The notes under the pieces were generated by a model that ran no database searches, was not told where the DNA came from, and saw nothing but the letters and a program-made list of their open reading frames with translations. The position numbers were made by a program, and so were the translations under genes. Shown one piece after another: positions 19,775 through 29,166 of a stretch of 64,000 nucleotides of DNA; the stretch's first letter is position 1, and each line of letters begins with the position of its first letter. Source of the stretch: Synechococcus sp. RCC307 (GTDB lineage: Bacteria > Cyanobacteriota > Cyanobacteriia > PCC-6307 > Cyanobiaceae); NCBI GenBank assembly GCA_000063525.1, contig CT978603.1, positions 1,173,105 to 1,237,104 on the forward strand, read 5' to 3'.

Positions 19775-21397
19775 TCAAACCTGGCGGAACTGCAGGCTCA
19801 AAGGGTCGGCCCAATCACCGCTGGCTTGAATGCCGCGTGGATTACCACTGAGGTGGCGCAGGATGAAGAACACCGCTTCTTGATGGGCGGGATCACCCAA
19901 CTCCTGGGCAATTTGTTGCACGCTGCGGGCGGTGCCATCGCTGAGCAACTGCTCCACCTGCTTTTGCAGATCGAGAATCGCCGCCGCTGCCTTCTTGCCG
20001 GCCTCCACACCAGGCTGGTGATAGGCATTGATGTCGACCAATTCGCCATAGAAGCCAACGGCGCGCTCAAACAATGCAATTAATGCGCCCAGGCTGGTGG
20101 CATTGAACTGGCGCAGGGTCAGCGTCATGCTCTGGCGACCACCTTCAGAGAGGGCCGCGCGGGTGCCTTGCAGGAAGCCATCAAGGAAATCTCCGGGCAG
20201 GGAATCCTCCAGAACCGGGATATCGGTTGGATCTTCCAGCACCTCGATGAAGGTGACAAAGAAGTTGTCGACACCGTCGCGCAGCTGCTGCACGTAGGCA
20301 TGTTGGTCGGTGGAGCCCTTGTTGCCGTAGACCGCAATGCCCTGATGGGCGACACGGCCTTGCCGGTCGAGGCGCTTACCGAGGGACTCCATCACCAGCT
20401 GCTGCAAGTAGCGGCTGAACACCTCGAGGCGATCGCGGTAGGGCAACACAACCATGTCGCGCTTGCCTTTGCCATCACCGGCCACATACCAAGACGCAGC
20501 CATCAAAGCGGCGGGGTTATCGCGCAGGCTGGGACGGCGGGTAGCGGCATCCATCACGGCAGCACCACGCAGGAAAGCATCGCTATCGATGCCAGCCAGA
20601 ACAGCGGGCAGCAGGCCGACGGCACTCGTGATGGAGGTTCGGCCGCCAACCCAATCGAACATGTCGAAGCGGTTGAGCCAACCTTCAGCAGCGGCTTCCT
20701 GGTCGAGCTTGCTGTCCTTCATCGTCACAGCGACGGCATGCTGACTCCAACGGCAGCCGAGGCGCTCAAGGCGATCACGGCTTTGGATCATGCCGAGGTG
20801 GGGCTCAGGGGTACCGCCTGATTTGCTGACAATGATCACCAGGGTGGTCTTGAGGCGCTCGCCGAGCTGGTCGTACAGCCGGCTCATGCCGGCTGGATCC
20901 ACGTTGTCGAGGAAATGGAATGGCAGACCCTGACGGTTGTCCTGCAGGGCACGGATCATCAGCAGTGGGCCCAGGCCTGAACCACCGATGCCAACCCACA
21001 GCACATCAGTGAAGGGTTCACCGTTGCTGGCCTTCAGTCGACCCTCCAGCACCTCAGCACCAAAGCTCTGCAGACGGCGCAATTCAGCACTGATGTGCTC
21101 ACCGACTGAGCGATCTGGCGCCAACTCAGGATTACGCAGCCAGTAGTGACCCACTTGACGCCCTTCATCGGGGTTCGCGATGGCCCCTTTCTCCAGGGCA
21201 TCCATGGCCGCAAATGCCTGGGCAAAGGGCTGTTCAAAAGCCTGAAGCTGGTCGGCACTCACCGCCATGCGGCTGACATCGAGCCAAAGACCAAGAGGCT
21301 CGTGGTGCCAGAGCAGGTCACAGAACCGCTGCCACTGAGCCGCTGGATCAGAAGCGTTGAGGTTGGGGAGGGGGGTCGCCATACGCGTCGTGCTCAT
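19775..21397 (-). CDS. pgi: Glucose-6-phosphate isomerase
   Basis: Interconverts glucose-6-phosphate and fructose-6-phosphate. The 540 residues contain VGIGGSGLGPLLM, the first PGI signature block VGGRTSITSAVGLLP and the second region VYGNKGSTDQHAYVQQL with the catalytic His. Length fits cyanobacterial PGI. Two ATGs are possible (21397 and 21382). The intergenic space to the divergent gene at 21561 is 163 bases and holds a perfect 16-base palindrome that may be an operator. Confidence 0.97.
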   Translation of the reverse strand: MSTTRMATPLPNLNASDPAAQWQRFCDLLWHHEPLGLWLDVSRMAVSADQLQAFEQPFAQAFAAMDALEKGAIANPDEGRQVGHYWLRNPELAPDRSVGEHISAELRRLQSFGAEVLEGRLKASNGEPFTDVLWVGIGGSGLGPLLMIRALQDNRQGLPFHFLDNVDPAGMSRLYDQLGERLKTTLVIIVSKSGGTPEPHLGMIQSRDRLERLGCRWSQHAVAVTMKDSKLDQEAAAEGWLNRFDMFDWVGGRTSITSAVGLLPAVLAGIDSDAFLRGAAVMDAATRRPSLRDNPAALMAASWYVAGDGKGKRDMVVLPYRDRLEVFSRYLQQLVMESLGKRLDRQGRVAHQGIAVYGNKGSTDQHAYVQQLRDGVDNFFVTFIEVLEDPTDIPVLEDSLPGDFLDGFLQGTRAALSEGGRQSMTLTLRQFNATSLGALIALFERAVGFYGELVDINAYHQPGVEAGKKAAAAILDLQKQVEQLLSDGTARSVQQIAQELGDPAHQEAVFFILRHLSGNPRGIQASGDWADPLSLQFRQV

Positions 21398-21481
21398 CTG
21401 ATAACCCGTGAAAGGCTCTTCTGAACAAGGTATGCAGAAAAAACCAGGTCCGGGTTATGGGAAGACAGTGATCACCAAAAG

Positions 21482-21497
21482 CCAAGAACATTCTTGG
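21482..21497. promoter_or_regulatory. Perfect inverted repeat between pgi and the divergent gene
   Basis: CCAAGAA-CA-TTCTTGG, seven-base arms with a two-base centre. It sits 85 bases from the pgi start and 64 bases from the GTG of the divergent gene. This size and symmetry is typical of a dimeric repressor or activator site. There is no T-run next to it, so it is not a terminator. Regulator unknown. Confidence 0.45.
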
Positions 21498-21560
21498 ATT
21501 GTGTAGTGATTTTGACTGGCCTTCATAAATTCAGTTTGTCAGAGATATCTGCGAGCACCA

Positions 21561-22346
21561 GTGCCGCTGAGCCGCTTCCCCACTGCCATTACCGCCAGTC
21601 TGTTGGGTCTAGCCGCCCTGCTTCCGGCCACCCAACCCTGGGAGGGTTGGAGTTTGCCGGCTGAGCCTGAGCTTCAACAACTCATGGCGGAGGGCGGGCA
21701 ACCCAACCCAGCCGATTTCAGCCCTGAAGAGCTGCAAGAGCTGCAGCGCCGCTTTGGGGTGCATGGTCCGCAGCCGGCCTTGGCTCAGCTCCTAACAGCA
21801 GGCCTGGATCAATGGCAGCCGCTGCGGCGCAACACCCTCGAGCAGATCCAAAGCCTCGTTCCCACCATCCGCCGTGAGGCCAGGGCTCGCACCCTCAACC
21901 CGATGCTGCTGGGGGCCATCCTTTACGACGAAATTCAACATGCCAAGCCGGGCGAAAATTCCCCTTGGCTTGTGCATTCCGGCTTGCTGCAAACCCACGG
22001 GCCCGCTCAGCTCGGTGTTGAAGAGCTGATCCATCAAGGCTTGCTGCCCGCCGATCCCAGCCCCGAGCAGCGTCAACAGGCCCGCGAACAACTGCTCGAT
22101 CCCCAGCGCAATGTGGCCCTCCTCGCTGGAAAGATGGCTCGGCTCTCCAGCGCCTTGGGCATCCCCAGCGGACACCTCTTGGAGGCCAGCAACGGCTACC
22201 GCGATGCCCACTGGATCGCCACCTTGGCCTACCTGCACAACGGCAAACTCGATTATCCGGCCCGGATCTTGGGGTACATGCAAGATCCAGCCCTGCACGC
22301 CTTGATCTACGGGCGCACCCTTCGGCTCACCAACCCGATCATCTAG
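21561..22346 (+). CDS. Exported protein, possibly lysozyme/transglycosylase-like
   Basis: A 261-residue protein with a GTG start, signal-like N-terminus (SRFPTAITASLLGLAALLPATQPW) and a mature region. The segment TLNPMLLGAILYDEIQHAKPGE recalls the active-site helix of lytic-transglycosylase-like proteins (LDP.L..AI...E). Further on are GLLQTHGPAQLGVEELIHQGLLP and an ASNGYRDAHWIATLAYLHNG block, also reminiscent of such folds. I cannot place it in a named family. It is tail-to-tail (4-base gap) with an N-acetylmuramoyl-L-alanine amidase, which supports, but does not prove, a cell-wall role. Confidence 0.62.
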   Translation: MPLSRFPTAITASLLGLAALLPATQPWEGWSLPAEPELQQLMAEGGQPNPADFSPEELQELQRRFGVHGPQPALAQLLTAGLDQWQPLRRNTLEQIQSLVPTIRREARARTLNPMLLGAILYDEIQHAKPGENSPWLVHSGLLQTHGPAQLGVEELIHQGLLPADPSPEQRQQAREQLLDPQRNVALLAGKMARLSSALGIPSGHLLEASNGYRDAHWIATLAYLHNGKLDYPARILGYMQDPALHALIYGRTLRLTNPII

Positions 22347-22350
22347 CGGC

Positions 22351-23244
22351 TCAGCAAACCAGACCTAAGGCCGTAAGCCTGGTTTGCAGCTGCTGCCAAT
22401 CAAAACTGCGTGGGTCGCTGCGGGCATTACCCAGATCCACATGGCGGTGCGTGGTGATGGCATGGGGCTCGATTTTGTAGCGCACCATCCAGTCCGCCAG
22501 CACGCGGCTCAAGGCGTCGTATTGCGCTGGCGTGTAGCCGCTGTGTTTCTGAGCTGATGTTGCCCCATCGGGAGGGGTTTCCAGGCTCACGTGCAAAGCG
22601 AAATTGTTGAGCGAGCCACTGAAGTGTTTGGAGGTAAACACCCAGCGGCCATCAAAGGCGGAGTGCCCAGCGCCGTAGGCACGCTTGCTGGGATCAACCA
22701 CCTGAACAATCTCCCCTTTCTGCCCAACCAGGGTGTGATAGCTGGCTTGATCCGCATCGTTTGGATGGGGGGTGGTGAAGGTGTTGATCGCTGAGCCCAA
22801 GCTGTAAACGGTTTCATGCAGAACGATCACCGCAGGGGTGGGATCAATCCGCTGGCCTTGGGCATCGAGATGAACCCGCTCGCCGTAGTTGGTCGGTGCT
22901 GCATTGATCCGGCTGAGTTGCAGCGGCATCGCCACAAGCCGTTGCTGCAAACCGGGATCCACCACAGGGCAGCTCTTCAATAGCGGTGAATCCCAGGGCT
23001 TATCAACGGGTGGTGCTGGGGTTTTGGCGTTTTCCTCCGTGGGGCCATCCACCGCCTGCTGCAGCCAATCCAACATCTCCGGCTTGATCAACAAGCCAGG
23101 GCGTTCGGCGATGGGTTGGCGCTTGAGGGGTTGTTGCAGCACCGCAATGGTCACCAGGCCCGCTGTGGCGCAAAGCCCTGCAGCCACCAGCAGCCCGCGT
23201 CTTAACGGGCGGGACCTTGGAACCAGCTGCGACGGAGATGACAT
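22351..23244 (-). CDS. N-acetylmuramoyl-L-alanine amidase (Amidase_2), membrane-anchored
   Basis: Cleaves the bond between N-acetylmuramic acid and the stem peptide. Residues 17-37 form an N-terminal membrane anchor or signal (LLVAAGLCATAGLVTIAVLQ). The catalytic domain begins near residue 136 with AVIVLHETVYSLGSAINTF (first zinc His), continues with ASYHTLVGQKGEIVQVVDP, and ends with ITTHRHVDLGNARSDPRSFDW, containing the second His and the Asp ligand. At 297 residues it is typical. Its 5' end overlaps the 3' end of the M61 peptidase gene by 43 bases, so the two are likely co-transcribed. Confidence 0.9.
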   Translation of the reverse strand: MSSPSQLVPRSRPLRRGLLVAAGLCATAGLVTIAVLQQPLKRQPIAERPGLLIKPEMLDWLQQAVDGPTEENAKTPAPPVDKPWDSPLLKSCPVVDPGLQQRLVAMPLQLSRINAAPTNYGERVHLDAQGQRIDPTPAVIVLHETVYSLGSAINTFTTPHPNDADQASYHTLVGQKGEIVQVVDPSKRAYGAGHSAFDGRWVFTSKHFSGSLNNFALHVSLETPPDGATSAQKHSGYTPAQYDALSRVLADWMVRYKIEPHAITTHRHVDLGNARSDPRSFDWQQLQTRLTALGLVC

Positions 23245-24980
23245 GCAGCCTCAGAGGCATTGGGGTCAAGCCGTAGGGACCAACGGCATGGCTGGGGAGT
23301 CGAGGGCCTTAAGGCCGTGGAGCGAACCGCCCCATCGCGGCAAAAAAGCAGCTCGTGCTGCCCACCAGCGCTCAGCAAAGGGGGCAACTGCTCAGGGGAA
23401 CGCAACCGTTCTGCGTCGAGGGCCAGCAACTCGTCTCCTGGAGAGAGACCGGCCAGCTCTGCAGGGCTATCGCGGTCCACCTTGCTGATCGTCAATTGGC
23501 CTTCTTTAAAGGTCGACTGCAATCCGCTGTAGGGGGACTCGGCAGGATCCGGTAAAAGATCCAAGCCCACACTTTTTAAATAGCCAGAGAGTGGTAAATC
23601 GTCCACGCCAGAGAGCCAGCTGTGCAGCAACGCTGGCAACTGCGGATCGAGTTCACCGACCAACTGCTCAATGTCGGCCTGGCTGTAACCCCGGCCAACC
23701 CGACCAAAACGCAGCCATAACTGCTGCAGCAGGACATGCAGGCCCTGGCCTTGCGCCAGCAAATGCAGATCAAGCAGCAAGGAGACCAGAGCACCTTTGA
23801 GGTAGTAGCTGATCTGCTGGTTATCGCTGTGGGCATCACGGCGATAGAGCTTCACCCAGGCTTCTGTGGCGCTCTCCAGCAAGCTCTGCACGTGGCGGCC
23901 CGGGGTGGAGAGGAAACGGCTGAGATCTTTAGACAAATCCTCGAGATACTCCTCTTCGCTGCAGAGCCCCGCCTGCAGAACGATGAGTTGGTCGTAGTAA
24001 CTCGTGACGCCTTCGGCAAACCACAACTCAGGAATCAATACCGCTTGGCCGTAGCGGTAGGGACGCAAGCCCACGGGCCTGAGCCGCCGCACATTCCACT
24101 GATGCAGGTATTCATGGGCTGCCAACTGCAGCAATTGCCGCTGCCCGGCGGCCTTAGCCAGCTCGCGGCGGCTGAACATCAAGGCAGAACCATCGTCATG
24201 TTCCAAACCGCCATAGCCAGTGGCGCTGAAGCGGGTGATGAACAGGTAATCGTCACTAATGGGCCGCTCACCACCCAGCAGGGCGCAGGTGGCGGCGCAA
24301 ATCTTTGGCAACTGCTGCTGCCAGCTCTGCCGTGGCGCCGGCCGCTGCAAGCCTTGCCACACCCAGCGGTGGGGAACACCACCCACCTCAAAATGGAGTG
24401 TGTGTAGATCACCAAGGGCCAGAGGGCTATCCACCAGCACGTCGTAGCTGGCTGCACGCCAACCCTCGGTGGTGGACTCCAGGCTGGTGGCCACGCTCCA
24501 GCCAGACGGGCACTGCAGGCTCAGCTGGTGCGGCAGCCAACGCTGGGATTCGACAGCCATGGCCCAAGCCGCCCCTGTGAGGAAGCCTGTTTCCACATCC
24601 AGCCAATTGGTTCGCACACTGGCCTCCACAGCTAGGAGGCTGTAGCGCAGCTCCACCTCAGCCCCAGGGGGCAAGTCCTCCAGCCACCAGAGATGGCGTG
24701 ATTGCCTCTGGAGTGGGAGCGGCTGGCCATTGACCCAGGCCTGCAATCCCTCCAGATGCCGCACATAGTCGCGCTCCAGGTAAGACCCCGGGGTCCAGCT
24801 CGGCAGGGCGACGGATTCACGCTGCTGTTGAGCGCGGAAGTTCAGCTGCACCGAAAAGCGATGGCTCTGGGGCTGCCTCAGATCCAGCTGAAACGTGGGG
24901 CCCAGCACCTCAGACCAACGAGGGATCAGCGATGGCGCCAGAGCACTGCTCAAGACTGTCGAGGGCTTGCCGTGCGGCAT
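23202..24980 (-). CDS. M61-family metallopeptidase with PDZ domain
   Basis: A 592-residue glycyl-aminopeptidase-like protein. Zinc motif HEYLHQWNVRRLRP (HExxH) with the third ligand Glu probably in LWFAEGVTSYYDQL. The N-terminal beta domain (ALPSWTPGSYLERDYVRHLEGL) is the M61 pattern. A PDZ domain follows near residue 500 (SKVDRDSPAELAGLSPGDELLALD). No signal peptide. The ATG at 24980 overlaps the upstream DUF1257 gene by 71 bases; a GTG at 24908 (VLGPTFQLDL), directly after that gene's stop, is an equally good start. Confidence 0.88.
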   Translation of the reverse strand: MPHGKPSTVLSSALAPSLIPRWSEVLGPTFQLDLRQPQSHRFSVQLNFRAQQQRESVALPSWTPGSYLERDYVRHLEGLQAWVNGQPLPLQRQSRHLWWLEDLPPGAEVELRYSLLAVEASVRTNWLDVETGFLTGAAWAMAVESQRWLPHQLSLQCPSGWSVATSLESTTEGWRAASYDVLVDSPLALGDLHTLHFEVGGVPHRWVWQGLQRPAPRQSWQQQLPKICAATCALLGGERPISDDYLFITRFSATGYGGLEHDDGSALMFSRRELAKAAGQRQLLQLAAHEYLHQWNVRRLRPVGLRPYRYGQAVLIPELWFAEGVTSYYDQLIVLQAGLCSEEEYLEDLSKDLSRFLSTPGRHVQSLLESATEAWVKLYRRDAHSDNQQISYYLKGALVSLLLDLHLLAQGQGLHVLLQQLWLRFGRVGRGYSQADIEQLVGELDPQLPALLHSWLSGVDDLPLSGYLKSVGLDLLPDPAESPYSGLQSTFKEGQLTISKVDRDSPAELAGLSPGDELLALDAERLRSPEQLPPLLSAGGQHELLFCRDGAVRSTALRPSTPQPCRWSLRLDPNASEAACHLRRSWFQGPAR

Positions 24981-25251
24981 AGGCGCGCGTCAGGCGCGAC
25001 AACAAGGTCTGCAAGCTGTGATCGCGGCTGACCCGCTCCAGATCAGCCACCAACTCCAAGTTGCCCGACGCACTTTGGCGCCAACCCAGTTGTTGGCCGC
25101 CCTCCACGCTCACCCGAAGACACACGGATTGGCGGCCAACAGGGGTAATCAACTCACCGCCTCGGTGGACCTGAAGTCCAAAGCTCTCGAGGCATTCAGC
25201 CAACCGCTCCACATCGTGCAAGACGGTGGGCAGGATGGAGAGATGGGACAT
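24910..25251 (-). CDS. DUF1257/Ycf35-like protein
   Basis: A 113-residue protein starting MSHLSILPTVLHDVERLAECLESFGL, the N-terminal pattern of Ycf35/DUF1257 proteins encoded in red-algal plastids and cyanobacteria. The middle, GWRQSASGNLELVADLERVSRD, is also typical of that family. Function is unknown. The ATG at 25251 overlaps the divergent purN start region by nine bases, so the two promoters must lie inside each other's coding regions or purN starts later. It may be in a run with M61 and the amidase. Confidence 0.82.
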   Translation of the reverse strand: MSHLSILPTVLHDVERLAECLESFGLQVHRGGELITPVGRQSVCLRVSVEGGQQLGWRQSASGNLELVADLERVSRDHSLQTLLSRLTRAYAARQALDSLEQCSGAIADPSLV

Positions 25252-25875
25252 GCCGCACAGCTCCTGTCACTTGACCCTAGCGATGCCCCACTGCGTTTGG
25301 CCGTTTTGGCCTCCGGTTCCGGCAGCAACTTCCAGGCGCTGGTGGAAGCGCTGCGCAATGAGCCGCGTTTGCAGGTGGTGCTGCTGATCGTGAATCGCCC
25401 GGGGTGTGGTGCGCAACAGCGGGCTGAACAACTGAACGTTCCCTGTCAGCTGATTGATCACACCCGCTTTGACAGCCGCGAAGCAGTGGATGCTGCCGTG
25501 GTGCAAGCCCTGAAAAACGCGGCGGTGGAACTGGTGGTGATGGCTGGCTGGATGCGGATTGTGACGCCGGCCTTGATCGGACCCTTTCAAGGCCGACTGC
25601 TCAATATTCATCCCAGCCTGCTGCCGTCGTTTCGCGGCATGCACGCCATCCGTCAAGCCCTGGCTGCTGGCGTCAGCCACACCGGATGCACCGTGCATGA
25701 AGTGGTGGAAGACGTGGACGCTGGACCGGTTCTGGGGCAACAGGCCGTGGCCATCGAAGCCGGTGATGATGAGGCGAGCCTCTCAGCCCGCATCCACATC
25801 GCTGAACATCAGCTATTGCCAGCTGTTGTGATCGAAAAGGGGCTCAGCCTGCTCAGCCATCGCACTCAGGGATAG
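25243..25875 (+). CDS. purN: Phosphoribosylglycinamide formyltransferase
   Basis: Transfers a formyl group from 10-formyl-tetrahydrofolate to GAR in purine synthesis. LRLAVLASGSGSNFQALVEAL is the PRPP-amine side; LLNIHPSLLPSFRGMHAIRQALAAG with the catalytic Asn/His, and EVVEDVDAGPVLGQ with the catalytic Asp, complete the active site. The only ATG in reach is 25243, which gives about 20 extra N-terminal residues and overlaps the DUF1257 start. A non-ATG start further in remains possible. Its 3' end overlaps argC by 10 bases, on the other strand. Confidence 0.94.
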   Translation: MGHAAQLLSLDPSDAPLRLAVLASGSGSNFQALVEALRNEPRLQVVLLIVNRPGCGAQQRAEQLNVPCQLIDHTRFDSREAVDAAVVQALKNAAVELVVMAGWMRIVTPALIGPFQGRLLNIHPSLLPSFRGMHAIRQALAAGVSHTGCTVHEVVEDVDAGPVLGQQAVAIEAGDDEASLSARIHIAEHQLLPAVVIEKGLSLLSHRTQG

Positions 25876-26957
25876 AAGGGCAGCAGCGGCAACCCGGTTT
25901 GCTGAGGCAGGCCCGCCATCACATTGAGGCATTGCACAGCCTGACCGGCCTGTCCCTTCAACAGGTTGTCGATCGCACTCATCACGATCACCTGGCGGGT
26001 GCGCTGATCCACCGCCACCGACAGCACGGCTCGGTTGGTCTGGCGCACCCACTTGGTGGCGGGATAGGTCCCCACCGGCAACACCTCAACGCAGGGATGA
26101 TCGCGGTAGGTGACCTGATAGACGGTGGTGAGATCTTCCGCGGTGAGACCGGGGTCACGCAGGCGTCCATACACGGTGGCAAGCAAGCCGCGAACCATCG
26201 GCATCAGGTGGGGCGTGAATTGCAACTGGATCGGACGACCGGCTGCGCGGCTTGCGAGCAGTTCGATCTCGGCGGTGTGGCGATGGCCAACAACGCCGTA
26301 GGGGCTAACCGATTCGGCGGCTTCTGCAAGTAGCAAGTGTTCTTTGGCCGCCCGGCCACCACCTGAGGTGCCGGTTTTGGCATCAATAACAATGCCCTCA
26401 CCCTCGATCAGTCCCTGTTGCAACAGGGGCATCAAGGCCAACAGGCTGGCTGTGGGAAAACAACCTGGGGCGCCCACCAGTTTGGCCTCAGCGAGGGCGT
26501 CACCGGCCCACTCCACCAAGCCGTAAACAGCCTGCTGACAGAGCGCATCGTCTTGGCGCTGTTGAGCGGCGGCTTCTTGGCGATAGGTCGCCGACCATTG
26601 GCTCAAGCTGGGAAAGCGGTAATCCGCCGAGAGGTCCACCACCCGCACACCACGCTGCAGCAGCTTGGGCGCCAATTGACTAGCCAAGCCATTGGGGAGG
26701 CTGAACACCGCTGCATCAGCAGCAGCAGCGATGGCATCGGCATCAGGGCTCTGGACCACCAGGTCATCGCCGAGCGGCAAAAAAGGCGTGAGTTCCGACC
26801 AGCGCTTGCCGGCGCTGCGCTCACCCCCGAGAAAGGTCACCTCAAAGTGAGGGTGGTCCTGCAGCAGACGCAGGGTCTGCAGGCCGCCATAGCCGGAGGC
26901 TCCAATGACCGCGATTCGCTTGAAAGACGTGGGCGCCACAGGCCTCACCGGCTGCAT
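25866..26957 (-). CDS. argC: N-acetyl-gamma-glutamyl-phosphate reductase
   Basis: NADPH-dependent reduction of N-acetylglutamyl phosphate in arginine synthesis. Residues 14-23 show the Rossmann start AVIGASGYGG. The active-site Cys is in LVGAPGCFPTASLLAL (about 160-175), and GTSGGGRAAKEHLL and GVVGHRHTAEIE with the catalytic His follow. At 363 residues it is slightly longer than the usual ~350 because of the N-terminal leader MQPVRPVAPTSF. No other arg gene is linked. Confidence 0.97.
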   Translation of the reverse strand: MQPVRPVAPTSFKRIAVIGASGYGGLQTLRLLQDHPHFEVTFLGGERSAGKRWSELTPFLPLGDDLVVQSPDADAIAAAADAAVFSLPNGLASQLAPKLLQRGVRVVDLSADYRFPSLSQWSATYRQEAAAQQRQDDALCQQAVYGLVEWAGDALAEAKLVGAPGCFPTASLLALMPLLQQGLIEGEGIVIDAKTGTSGGGRAAKEHLLLAEAAESVSPYGVVGHRHTAEIELLASRAAGRPIQLQFTPHLMPMVRGLLATVYGRLRDPGLTAEDLTTVYQVTYRDHPCVEVLPVGTYPATKWVRQTNRAVLSVAVDQRTRQVIVMSAIDNLLKGQAGQAVQCLNVMAGLPQQTGLPLLPFYP

Positions 26958-27033
26958 TGAGGAAGGCTGACTTTAGTGATCGACCCGTTGGCAGCCGCCC
27001 GGGCTCTATAAACAAGGGACTGAAACGCCCGCA

Positions 27034-28683
27034 ATGAGCTCCCCAGCGGTGACCAGCACCGTCCGTTTCGACCCGATTGAAAAGGCCCTTGAGGCCATTC
27101 GGGATGGGGCCTGCGTGGTGGTGGTCGATGACGAAAACAGGGAAAACGAAGGTGACTTGATCTGCGCGGCGCAATTTGCAACGCCGAAGCAGATCAACTT
27201 CATGGCCACCGAAGCCCGAGGGTTGATCTGTCTGGCCATGGAAGGCGAGCGGCTCGACGCCCTCGACCTGCCGCTGATGGTGGGGCAAAACACCGATACC
27301 AACCAAACCGCTTTCACCGTCAGCATTGATGCCGGACCTGAGGCTGGGGTCAGCACAGGCATCTCCGCAGAAGATCGGGCTCGCACCATCCAGGTGGCCT
27401 TGCATCCGCAAAGCAAACCCCAAGATCTGCGCCGCCCGGGCCACATCTTTCCCTTGCGCGCCCGCGATGGGGGAGTGCTGAAACGGGCCGGCCACACCGA
27501 AGCCGCCGTGGATCTCTCGCGCATGGCGGGGCTGCATCCCTCTGGCGTGATCTGTGAGATCCAAAATCCAGATGGCTCGATGGCGCGGCTACCGCAGCTG
27601 GCGGAGTACGCCGCTGAGCACGGCCTCTACCTGATCTCGATTGCCGATCTCATCCGTTACCGGCTGGAAAACGAGCGTTTTGTGGTGCGCGAAGCGGAAG
27701 CCAAAATCCCCAGCGAATTCGGTGATTTCCGCGCCATTGGCTATCGCAACGTTCTTGATGGCGGTGAGCATGTGGCGCTGGTCAAGGGCCACCCCGGTCG
27801 CCAAAGCGCGCCGGTGATGGTGCGCGTGCACTCGGAGTGCCTCACCGGGGATGCCTTTGGCTCGCTGCGCTGTGATTGCCGTCCGCAGCTGGAATCGGCG
27901 CTGCGCATGATCCAAGCCGAGGGGGAAGGCGTTGTCGTCTACCTGCGGCAAGAGGGCCGCGGCATCGGACTCATCAACAAGCTCAAGGCCTACAGCCTGC
28001 AGGAATCTGGCCTCGACACCGTTGAAGCCAATGAACATCTCGGCTTTGGCGCCGATCTGCGCGACTACGGCGTGGGCGCCCAAATCATTTCCGACCTGGG
28101 CATTAAGCGGCTGCGGCTGATCACCAACAACCCCAGAAAAATTGCTGGCCTCGGTGGCTACGGATTGGAAGTGGTGGACCGGGTTCCCCTGGTGATGGAT
28201 CCGGGCCAACACAACGCCGACTACCTGCGCACCAAGGCCCGCAAACTGGGCCATTTACTGCATGGCCCAGGTGCACTGCTGGCCTGGAGCAGCTCCGGCG
28301 ATGATCCCCGCCAACGCGCTCACCAACTCGAAGAGCAACTGGCCAGCAAGCTGCACGCCTTCGGGCTGACGATGGAAGTGGAAGAGCAGCACCGGGTACT
28401 CGCCCTTCTGGGCAAACCGGATCTCACGGTGCGTGTGGGGGCCGCGGAGCGGGGCAGCTTGCAACGCAATTGCTGGGCCCTGTTGCAGGAATTGGCCCAA
28501 GAACCCACAACGCAGCAGCTGCAACTGCTGATTGGCCCGGACCTCGATCGCAGTGAGCACCCACCGGCTCAGCTCGAGCCCACCGCGCTTGAACTCGAAC
28601 AGCTACGCCAAGGGGCAGGGGTGGATGCCGTTGCGGCCATCAACCCTGAGCAATCCCCTTGGACGTTGCTGCGCTGGAGCTAA
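27034..28683 (+). CDS. ribBA: Bifunctional DHBP synthase / GTP cyclohydrolase II (riboflavin biosynthesis)
   Basis: Two activities of riboflavin synthesis in one chain. Residues 1-~205 are 3,4-dihydroxy-2-butanone-4-phosphate synthase ([29 protein letters not shown]). Residues ~210-400 are GTP cyclohydrolase II with the zinc cysteines in [17 protein letters not shown] and the block [10 protein letters not shown]. Residues ~400-549 form an extra C-terminal region (beginning [15 protein letters not shown]) seen in cyanobacterial RibBA and without clear activity. No FMN riboswitch is recognisable in the 76 bases upstream. Its TAA directly abuts the stop of the cyclophilin gene on the other strand. 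Confidence 0.96.
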   Translation: MSSPAVTSTVRFDPIEKALEAIRDGACVVVVDDENRENEGDLICAAQFATPKQINFMATEARGLICLAMEGERLDALDLPLMVGQNTDTNQTAFTVSIDAGPEAGVSTGISAEDRARTIQVALHPQSKPQDLRRPGHIFPLRARDGGVLKRAGHTEAAVDLSRMAGLHPSGVICEIQNPDGSMARLPQLAEYAAEHGLYLISIADLIRYRLENERFVVREAEAKIPSEFGDFRAIGYRNVLDGGEHVALVKGHPGRQSAPVMVRVHSECLTGDAFGSLRCDCRPQLESALRMIQAEGEGVVVYLRQEGRGIGLINKLKAYSLQESGLDTVEANEHLGFGADLRDYGVGAQIISDLGIKRLRLITNNPRKIAGLGGYGLEVVDRVPLVMDPGQHNADYLRTKARKLGHLLHGPGALLAWSSSGDDPRQRAHQLEEQLASKLHAFGLTMEVEEQHRVLALLGKPDLTVRVGAAERGSLQRNCWALLQELAQEPTTQQLQLLIGPDLDRSEHPPAQLEPTALELEQLRQGAGVDAVAAINPEQSPWTLLRWS

Positions 28684-29148
28684 TCAGTCGCTGATGGTGA
28701 CGGTCTTGATCTTGCTGCCGTTTTTCAACGCCAGCACAACGCCCATGTCACCGGTCAGACCGAAGACGGTGTGGACGCCATCGAGGTGAGGCTGGGCCTC
28801 ATGGCAGATGAAGAACTGAGAGCCACCCGTGTTACGACCGGCGTGGGCCATCGACAGGGTGCCCGCCTGGTGCTTCTGGCTGTTGATCTCACAATCAATC
28901 GTGTAGCCGGGGCCACCGGTGCCCGCCATGCCCTTGGCTCCCTCACGGCTGTTGGGGCAACCGCCCTGAGCCATGAAGCCATCAATCACCCGGTGGAAAG
29001 CCAAGCCGTCGTAGAAACCATCCTTGGCCAGCTTCACGAAGTTGGCGACGGTGTTGGGAGCATCAGCATCAAATAGCTCCAGGGTGATTTGGCCGGCGTC
29101 GGTGTCCATCACGGCCTTGGTCATGAGCTCGGGGGCAAAGTGGTCCAT
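28684..29148 (-). CDS. Cyclophilin-type peptidyl-prolyl isomerase
   Basis: A single-domain 154-residue cyclophilin, cytosolic. Characteristic blocks are [39 protein letters not shown], split here in description, [11 protein letters not shown], and [19 protein letters not shown] with the catalytic Arg and Gln region. The ATG at 29148 has AAGG at a good distance. Internal ATGs at 29124 and 29109 are also possible, since many family members begin at MTKAV. The frame continues to 29373 but that extension runs through mtnP and is not credible. Confidence 0.92.
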   Translation of the reverse strand: MDHFAPELMTKAVMDTDAGQITLELFDADAPNTVANFVKLAKDGFYDGLAFHRVIDGFMAQGGCPNSREGAKGMAGTGGPGYTIDCEINSQKHQAGTLSMAHAGRNTGGSQFFICHEAQPHLDGVHTVFGLTGDMGVVLALKNGSKIKTVTISD

Positions 29149-29166
29149 GAACCTTCGCACAAGACG

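Noticed and set aside
26958-27033. Possible FMN riboswitch before ribBA
   Set aside because: The 76-base space is too short and I cannot find the conserved RFN element.
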